Below are positions 5,921 to 10,211 of a stretch of 10,211 nt of DNA, piece by piece. This DNA comes from a bacterium (GTDB taxonomy: Bacteria; UBA9089; UBA9088). Numbering within the stretch: position 1 is the first letter of the stretch; each line of letters starts with the position of its first letter. Made by a program: the position numbers and the translations under genes. The stretch covers positions 1-10,211 of the forward strand of contig JBFLYE010000016.1 in the NCBI GenBank assembly GCA_040756715.1, written 5' to 3'. The notes below the pieces were generated by a model. The model was not told the DNA's origin, did not search any database, and worked only from the letters and a program-made list of their open reading frames with translations.

Positions 5921-7003
5921 ATGTTTCAAGAAATATATAAAGATAAAACAGTTTTACTGACAGGCCATACAGGCTTTAAAGGGTCATGGTTGACCATATG
6001 GTTAACCCTTTTAGGAGCAAAGGTTGTAGGATATTCTTCCTATCTTCCCTCTAATCCTTGCAATTTTGCTGTATGCAATCTAGGAAATCGTATTGAGGAT
6101 ATTGAGGGCGATATCAGGGATATAGGGAAAATGACTGATGTGTTTATGAAATATATGCCTGAGGTTGTCTTTCATCTTGCTGCACAACCAATAGTAAGAA
6201 AATCCTATGAAGACCCTAAACTTACATTTGATACAAATATCGGTGGCACGGTTAATGTGCTTGAATGTATCCGTAGAACACCAAGCATAAAATCTGCCGT
6301 TATAATCACAAGCGATAAATGTTATCAGAATGTTGAATGGGTATGGGGCTATCGAGAGAATGACCGGTTAGGAGGCGATGATCCCTATAGTGCTTCAAAG
6401 GCATGTGCTGAAATGGTGTGTAATGCTTATATTAAGTCTTTTTTTAAAGACTCAGCAAGGGTTGCTACGACAAGGGCGGGTAATGTAATAGGAGGAGGAG
6501 ATTGGGCTGAGGGTCGGATTATACCTGATTGTGTTAGGGCATGGTCAGAAGATAGAGAAGTTCTTGTGAGAAACCCTCATTCAACAAGGCCATGGCAGCA
6601 TGTTTTAGAGCCACTGAGTGGTTATTTATGGCTGGGAGCAAATTTATTGTCCAATAGGTTTCACGGTGAGGCATTTAATTTTGGTCCGGAGCAAAAAATC
6701 AATAGCTCGGTTAAAGAGCTTATTGAAACATTTATTTCATATTGGGGAAATGCAGGCTGGAAGAGTGAGCAATCCGAGGTTAACAAAAAAGAGAGTAAAT
6801 TATTAAAACTTTCCTGTGATAAGGCATTACATTTATTAAAATGGCATCCTGTGCTTTCATTTGATGAGACAGTCAGACTGACTGCAGAATGGTATAAGGC
6901 TTATTATGGAGGGAATAGGGATATGTATAATTTTTCACTTGAACAAATAGACTATTATATCTCTGCTGCAACAAAACAAAATCTATTGTGGGTAAAGGTA
7001 TGA
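5921..7003 (+). CDS. rfbG: CDP-glucose 4,6-dehydratase
   Basis: A 360-residue short-chain dehydrogenase/reductase-type enzyme that turns CDP-glucose into CDP-4-keto-6-deoxyglucose with bound NAD. The Rossmann loop TGHTGFKGSW (14-23) opens the protein, a form typical of RfbG. HLAAQPIVRKSY (85-96), TSDKCY (130-135) with the Asp-Lys pair used for dehydration, and PYSASKACAE (155-164) with catalytic Tyr156 and Lys160 follow. RAGNVIGGGDWAEGRIIPD, a run typical of CDP-glucose dehydratases, comes after these. Length matches the family (about 355-360). The ATG begins right after the rfbF stop, so translation is likely coupled. It ends in an ATGA overlap with the next gene. Family and reaction are firm. 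Confidence 0.95.
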   Translation: MFQEIYKDKTVLLTGHTGFKGSWLTIWLTLLGAKVVGYSSYLPSNPCNFAVCNLGNRIEDIEGDIRDIGKMTDVFMKYMPEVVFHLAAQPIVRKSYEDPKLTFDTNIGGTVNVLECIRRTPSIKSAVIITSDKCYQNVEWVWGYRENDRLGGDDPYSASKACAEMVCNAYIKSFFKDSARVATTRAGNVIGGGDWAEGRIIPDCVRAWSEDREVLVRNPHSTRPWQHVLEPLSGYLWLGANLLSNRFHGEAFNFGPEQKINSSVKELIETFISYWGNAGWKSEQSEVNKKESKLLKLSCDKALHLLKWHPVLSFDETVRLTAEWYKAYYGGNRDMYNFSLEQIDYYISAATKQNLLWVKV

Positions 7004-7443
7004 TTGAGGAGCTTATTGTTGAACCCTTAAAACAGATAGTAGACGAACGGGGTAAGGTTATGCATATGTTGCGAAGGGATTCCCCTTTTTTCACAAATTT
7101 TGGGGAGATATATTTTTCTGTAGTTAACCCTGGTGTGGTCAAGGCATGGAAAAAACACCTTAAAATGACCCAACATTTTGCTGTTCCCGTGGGAAAGATT
7201 AAACTAGTAATTTACGATGAGCGGAGAAATTCAGCTACCTACGGGAGGATTGAAATATTAGAAATAGGAGAAGAAAATTATTGTTTAGTGAAGATTCCTC
7301 CAATATTATGGTACGGTTTTCAAGGGATATCATCAAATCCTGCGCTTATTGCTAATTGTACGGATATGCCTCACAACCCAAGCGAAGTGGAGCATCTGGA
7401 TTATTTGGATAAACGCATTCCCTATGATTGGACAAATGCCTAA
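7000..7443 (+). CDS. RmlC-like cupin, divergent dTDP-4-dehydrorhamnose 3,5-epimerase family protein
   Basis: A 147-residue cupin related to RmlC, which epimerises C3 and C5 of 4-keto-6-deoxy sugars. Related segments are the opening KQIVDERGKVMHMLR, GVVKAW (45-50), VGKIKLVIYDER (64-75), the NYCLVKIPP strand (93-101) and the closing IPYDW (140-144). The usual catalytic His of GVxRGLH aligns with Lys51, with histidines instead at 53 and 59, and the usual HGF is YGF (105-107). It is also shorter than RmlC (about 180). It may therefore be a variant epimerase, an isomerase, or an inactive or accessory cupin. I chose ATG 7000 because it overlaps the rfbG stop (ATGA); a GTG at 6988 would add four residues. 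Acting on the CDP-4-keto sugar from rfbG is inferred from position. Confidence 0.78.
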   Translation: MIEELIVEPLKQIVDERGKVMHMLRRDSPFFTNFGEIYFSVVNPGVVKAWKKHLKMTQHFAVPVGKIKLVIYDERRNSATYGRIEILEIGEENYCLVKIPPILWYGFQGISSNPALIANCTDMPHNPSEVEHLDYLDKRIPYDWTNA

Positions 7444-8296
7444 GATTAGTGTAATTATGAATTGCTATAATTCTTCCAAGTATTTAGAAGAGGCGATTAA
7501 CAGCGTATATGCTCAAACATATAAAGATTGGGAGATTGTATTCCTTGATAATGCATCAACCGATAATAGTGCTGAGATAGCAAAGGGCTATGATAGCAAA
7601 TTAAAATATTACAAGAACGAAACATATGTTCCCTTAGGATGTGCCAGAAATATGGCAATTGAAAAAGCCAATGGTGAATATATAGCCCTTCTGGATTGCG
7701 ATGATATGTGGAGTCCTGAAAAACTTGAATTGCAAGTTGGGCTACTTGATAAAAATCCAAACATTGGATTGGTGTATTGTGATGCATTCTTAATAAACGA
7801 AGATAATACAAAGATAATAAATCAATTTTTCAAAATAGCACAACCTTTCCGGGGAAAGGTTACAATTCCCTTAATAAACTGGAATTTTATTCCCTGTTTA
7901 ACGGTTATGTTTAAAAAAGCATTATTCACGCAGGCTGGCCCTTTTAGGACAGACCTGAATATTTCGGAAGAATATGAGTTTTTCTTAAGGCTTTCTCTAA
8001 TCACTGAATTTGATTATATCAATAATCCACTTGCAAAATACAGATGTCACATTGGCAGTGTTAGTAAGGATACGAAGCGAAGGTATGAAGAAATAAATGA
8101 TATACTTTCATCTTTTTCAGAAAAAATTACTGATTTATCAATTAAAAAGGTTATCGCCACTAATATCTCAAAGAATAAAAAGGTGTTAATGGTTATAAAA
8201 TTATTGGACTACCTTCCAAAACCTATAGGGGATTTCATAAAATCATTCCTTAAAGTGATGAATAAGCTATTAAAATTTGTTAAAAAGGCATTTTGA
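7436..8296 (+). CDS. Family 2 glycosyltransferase
   Basis: A 286-residue GT-A glycosyltransferase with no clear membrane helix, likely acting at the cytoplasmic face on a lipid-linked glycan. Motifs are ISVIMNCYNSSKYLEEAINSV (4-24), the nucleotide-binding LDNASTDNS (37-45), the metal-binding LDCDDMWSP (86-94), a SEEYEFFLRL segment (177-186) where the acceptor base is expected, and KYRCHIGSVS (201-210). The last 40 residues are basic and amphipathic and could hold it on the membrane. The frame stays open upstream to a TTG at 7349, but that lies deep in the cupin gene and adds a 29-residue stretch unlike any glycosyltransferase start. ATG 7436 begins directly at the conserved strand and overlaps the cupin stop by 8 bp. 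It probably transfers the CDP-sugar made by this operon. Its 3' end overlaps hflX by 17 bp. Confidence 0.88.
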   Translation: MPKISVIMNCYNSSKYLEEAINSVYAQTYKDWEIVFLDNASTDNSAEIAKGYDSKLKYYKNETYVPLGCARNMAIEKANGEYIALLDCDDMWSPEKLELQVGLLDKNPNIGLVYCDAFLINEDNTKIINQFFKIAQPFRGKVTIPLINWNFIPCLTVMFKKALFTQAGPFRTDLNISEEYEFFLRLSLITEFDYINNPLAKYRCHIGSVSKDTKRRYEEINDILSSFSEKITDLSIKKVIATNISKNKKVLMVIKLLDYLPKPIGDFIKSFLKVMNKLLKFVKKAF

Positions 8297-9326
8297 GGAA
8301 TAGGTCAAATAATGCCTTAAAACCTTCGCCTTTTAAGGCAGAGATTTCTGTTGAATTTGGAATCTCCCTCTTAAGATGTGAAATAATGGTTTTGGAAGAT
8401 AAGAGGTCTATTTTATTGAAGGCAGTTATCCTTGGATATCTTGCAACATCTAGCTCCTCAAGGATTTTTTCCACAGATGCCATCTGATTTCTAAAATAGG
8501 GATGGGATACATCAACGATGTGTAAAATAATGTCAGAGAGGCATATCTCCTCAAGGGTTGCTCTGAATGCAGAGACAAGGGAGAGGGGAAGGTTTTGGAT
8601 AAATCCAACCGTATCTGTAAAAACTATATCATTCAAACCAATCCTTACCCTCCTGGACAAAGGATCAAGGGTTGTAAAGAGCTGGTTAAAAGAGGGGACA
8701 TTTTCTTTGGAAAGGGCAGAAAGGAGGGTTGATTTTCCCGCATTTGTATAGCCAACAATAGAGCAGGTTAAAAAATCCCTTTTCCTTTTTTTCCTCTGTT
8801 GTTCCCTCTCCTTTTTTATCCCCTCAAGCTTCTTTTTGAGATGGCTAATCCGCTTTCTTATTCTCCTTCTATCATATTCTAGCTTTTGTTCACCTGGCCC
8901 CCTTGTTCCAATACCTCCACCCAGCCTTGAAAGATCCCTTCTTCCCGTAAGCCTTGGAAGGAGGTAGTAAGATAGAGCAAGTTCTGTCTGGATCTTTGCC
9001 TCTGCTGTCCTTGCCCTTTGAGCAAATATATCAAGGATTATCCCTGTTCTGTCAATTACCTTAAGGTCTAGCTCTTCCTCAAGGTTTCTTATCTGGGAAG
9101 GAGAAGGGTCTTGATTAAATACAACGAGATTAGCCTTATTTTCATCACAAAGCCCTTTTAATTCCTTAAGCTTTCCCTTTGTAAGCAAGAACCTGGGTGA
9201 TTTTTCCTGATGTTTTTTTTGAACCAGTTCTCCTACCACCTTTCCACCCGCTGTTTCAACCAATGAAGCAAGCTCAAGAAATGAAATTTCCTCTTCCCCA
9301 GTATCAACAATAATAGCCCTTTCTAT
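8280..9326 (-). CDS. hflX: GTPase HflX, apparently with an AUA start
   Basis: A 348-residue ribosome-associated GTPase; HflX binds the 50S subunit, splits stalled ribosomes and helps in stress recovery. Counting from the ATA at 9326, the N-terminal domain includes LVETAGGKVVGE, LTKGKLKEL, NLEEELDLKVIDRTGIILDIF, and the family signature GGGIGTRGPGE followed by a basic coiled coil. The GTPase domain has G1 GYTNAGKST (192-200), a switch I LFTTLD segment, G3 DTVGF (238-242), G4 NKID (304-307) and G5 SAL (329-331). The frame from 9326 reads xERAIIVDTGEEEISFLELASLVETAGG, the expected start of HflX (ERAI(L/V)V). No ATG, GTG or TTG occurs there; the first standard start is a TTG at 9263, which would remove 21 conserved residues and has no ribosome site. 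It overlaps the upstream TPR gene as ATAG. Confidence 0.93.
   Translation of the reverse strand: MERAIIVDTGEEEISFLELASLVETAGGKVVGELVQKKHQEKSPRFLLTKGKLKELKGLCDENKANLVVFNQDPSPSQIRNLEEELDLKVIDRTGIILDIFAQRARTAEAKIQTELALSYYLLPRLTGRRDLSRLGGGIGTRGPGEQKLEYDRRRIRKRISHLKKKLEGIKKEREQQRKKRKRDFLTCSIVGYTNAGKSTLLSALSKENVPSFNQLFTTLDPLSRRVRIGLNDIVFTDTVGFIQNLPLSLVSAFRATLEEICLSDIILHIVDVSHPYFRNQMASVEKILEELDVARYPRITAFNKIDLLSSKTIISHLKREIPNSTEISALKGEGFKALFDLFLKMPF
8282..8318 (-). terminator. Hairpin with U tract at the hflX 3' end
   Basis: AAGGCATTTTGA (8285-8296) pairs with TCAA (8305-8308) and AATGCCTT (8311-8318) around the 8-base loop 8297-8304, giving 12 pairs with a 2-base bulge. Read on the minus strand the hairpin is followed by five T (8286-8282) that run into the hflX stop codon, as in a Rho-independent terminator. 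On the plus strand the flank is A-rich, so it would not end the glycosyltransferase operon by the same mechanism. The GT2 stop codon (8294-8296) lies inside the stem. Confidence 0.4.
8314..8339. other. Second hairpin competing with the hflX terminator hairpin
   Basis: GCCTTAAAA (8314-8322) pairs perfectly with TTTTAAGGC (8331-8339) around an 8-base loop. It shares 8314-8318 with the adjacent terminator-like hairpin, so only one can form at a time. On the minus strand it would form first. No T tract follows it in either direction. Confidence 0.45.
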
Positions 9327-10186
9327 CTTCTCACCTCTTCTCCTTTCTTTAAAATTTCTTCTGTTTGGGGTGGGATAACAATTGCTTTAGAGATTTGTGC
9401 ATCAGCCTTTATAACCTTTATCTTTCCAATGGTTTTTCCCCTCTCTAAAACATTAAAAATGTCTCCCTCCTTTATTCCAGAAAGACCTCCCATATTTATA
9501 AAGGCATTTCCCCCTTTTATCTTAAATATCTTTCCCTTTATGGGAAGCAATTCTTCTATCCTTTCTGAAAGATAATAAATTGCCTCTTTTATCCGGTTAT
9601 CTCCAGAGCCAAGGGAGATTATTTCTTCCTCCTTTAGGCTTTCCATATCTATTAGCCTTGCACTTATTTTTATCTCTTTCTCATCTTCTTTTATCTCTGC
9701 AAAGAGCAAGAAATCAGCCCCTTTTTCTTTTGCTTTTTCAATTGCTGCCTTTTTATCATCTGTAAATTCTTGCAGTCCAATAAGGCTTAATTTCTTTGAA
9801 TATGAGAGGAGGGTTTTAAGGAGATTATCAAAATAATTAAGGGAATCTGGATAGATAAGCAAAGATTTGGAAATTATAAAGCATAAAAGCCTTAATTCTG
9901 GCTCGGGAATTTCATCTATCTTTTCTTGATATACAATGCTCTTTTTCTTTTTAAAATTTATTCTTTCAACCATATCAGATGCCTCTATGCTTGCTGGCTC
10001 AAGCTCTATAATCTTTACAAGCTCATCTTCTGCATTACTAAACATCCCCCTCTTTTCATATATCCTGGCAAGGGAAAACCTTGTCTTTAAATCCAAAGGA
10101 TTTAGGGAAATTGCCCTTTTGTGTTCATATATTGCAAGCTTAATCATTCCCTTCTTAAGATAATCCTCACCGGATTTAAGGTGCAA
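9323..10186 (-). CDS. TPR protein with CsgG/FlgT-like C-terminal region, possibly 5'-truncated by the window
   Basis: A 287-residue protein whose first 68 residues form two TPR repeats: YLKKGMIKLAIYEHKRAISLNP, then IYEKRGMFSNAEDELVKIIELEP. A charged linker leads to an alpha/beta region containing the pattern AxEKGADFLLFAEIKEDEKEIKISARLID, which resembles the second-messenger-free beta domain of CsgG/LpoB/FlgT-like proteins. The C-terminus (about 212-275) reads GKIFKIKGGNAFINMGGLSGIKEGDIFNV, like the small beta domain ending FlgT-type proteins. Those relatives are envelope proteins, but no signal peptide is visible. TTG 10186 is preceded 8 bases upstream by a perfect AAGGAGG (10195-10201), so it may be the real start; the frame is also open to the window edge, so an N-terminal extension cannot be excluded. 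It is upstream of and overlaps hflX. TPR is firm and the rest is tentative. Confidence 0.7.
   Translation of the reverse strand: MHLKSGEDYLKKGMIKLAIYEHKRAISLNPLDLKTRFSLARIYEKRGMFSNAEDELVKIIELEPASIEASDMVERINFKKKKSIVYQEKIDEIPEPELRLLCFIISKSLLIYPDSLNYFDNLLKTLLSYSKKLSLIGLQEFTDDKKAAIEKAKEKGADFLLFAEIKEDEKEIKISARLIDMESLKEEEIISLGSGDNRIKEAIYYLSERIEELLPIKGKIFKIKGGNAFINMGGLSGIKEGDIFNVLERGKTIGKIKVIKADAQISKAIVIPPQTEEILKKGEEVRR
9331..9337 (-). promoter_or_regulatory. Shine-Dalgarno site that fixes the hflX start
   Basis: On the minus strand GAGGTGA matches seven consecutive bases of the anti-Shine-Dalgarno complement and ends 4 bases before the ATA at 9326. It lies in the last codons of the TPR gene. No comparable site precedes the TTG at 9263. 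It is the main local evidence for initiation at or very near 9326. Confidence 0.65.
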
Positions 10187-10211
10187 AATAGAACCCTCCT
10201 TTCTCCTTTCA

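Noticed and set aside
6988-6999. GTG 6988 as the cupin start
   Set aside because: ATG 7000 makes the usual ATGA overlap with rfbG and the extra four residues add nothing conserved. It cannot be excluded formally.
7349-7435. N-terminal extension of the second GT2 from TTG 7349
   Set aside because: The added residues are out-of-frame cupin sequence (tryptophan- and isoleucine-rich) with no glycosyltransferase similarity; ATG 7436 starts right at the conserved strand.
8293-8751. Two plus-strand ORFs opposite hflX (8293-8487 and 8518-8751)
   Set aside because: They are antisense shadows of a strongly conserved gene, with no motifs and no ribosome sites.
8280-9263. hflX starting at TTG 9263
   Set aside because: It drops 21 in-frame residues that match the conserved HflX N-terminus and lacks a ribosome binding site, while a strong one sits before ATA 9326.
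1-10211. CRISPR array, tRNA, rRNA or insertion sequence
   Set aside because: I saw no spaced repeats of the right size, no cloverleaf or rRNA motifs, and no transposase or paired terminal repeats in the window.

Overview
The window is a compact, low-G+C bacterial segment. Arginine is written almost only as AGA/AGG, genes are tightly packed with ATGA-type overlaps, and Shine-Dalgarno sites are purine-rich. The gene content is surface-glycan biosynthesis followed by a convergent housekeeping pair. Nothing fixes the taxon. The style (low G+C, many non-ATG starts, short heptamer repeats between genes) would fit an uncultured candidate-phylum bacterium, but that is a guess.

Layout. Positions 1-191 are non-coding and AT-rich, with a four-copy heptamer repeat and a possible promoter just before the first gene. 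Block A (192-3189, + strand) is three overlapping genes: two tandem paralogous membrane GT-C (family 39-like) glycosyltransferases and a DPM1-like family 2 glycosyltransferase. The DPM1-like enzyme probably makes the polyprenyl-phosphate sugar that the two membrane enzymes use. After a 143-bp gap, block B (3333-8296, + strand) opens with a minimal-nucleotidyltransferase protein and a 63-aa charged protein, which look like a small accessory (possibly toxin-antitoxin-like) module. It continues without a gap into a nucleotide-sugar operon: DegT/StrS aminotransferase, glucose-1-phosphate cytidylyltransferase (rfbF), CDP-glucose 4,6-dehydratase (rfbG), a divergent RmlC-like cupin and a second family 2 glycosyltransferase. 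Every junction in block B from 3838 to 8296 is overlapping or directly abutting.

Block C (8280-10186 and probably beyond, - strand) holds a TPR protein with a possible CsgG/FlgT-like C-terminal half, followed by hflX, a ribosome-associated GTPase. hflX converges on block B and overlaps its last gene by 17 bp. Two mutually exclusive hairpins lie in that junction, one of them a plausible hflX terminator.

How it fits together. RfbF and RfbG convert glucose-1-phosphate to CDP-4-keto-6-deoxyglucose. The aminotransferase keeps its catalytic lysine, so it is not an RfbH-type 3-dehydrase, and no E1/E3 pair is present. The expected product is therefore a CDP-linked amino-deoxy sugar rather than a 3,6-dideoxyhexose, possibly altered by the cupin and then transferred by the last glycosyltransferase.

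The most interesting observations are: an hflX whose natural start appears to be an AUA codon behind a near-perfect Shine-Dalgarno; a sharply bounded 59-bp identical tract between two otherwise diverged paralogs (gene conversion); the aminated CDP-sugar route with a divergent cupin; and the nucleotidyltransferase/small-protein pair embedded in the sugar operon.
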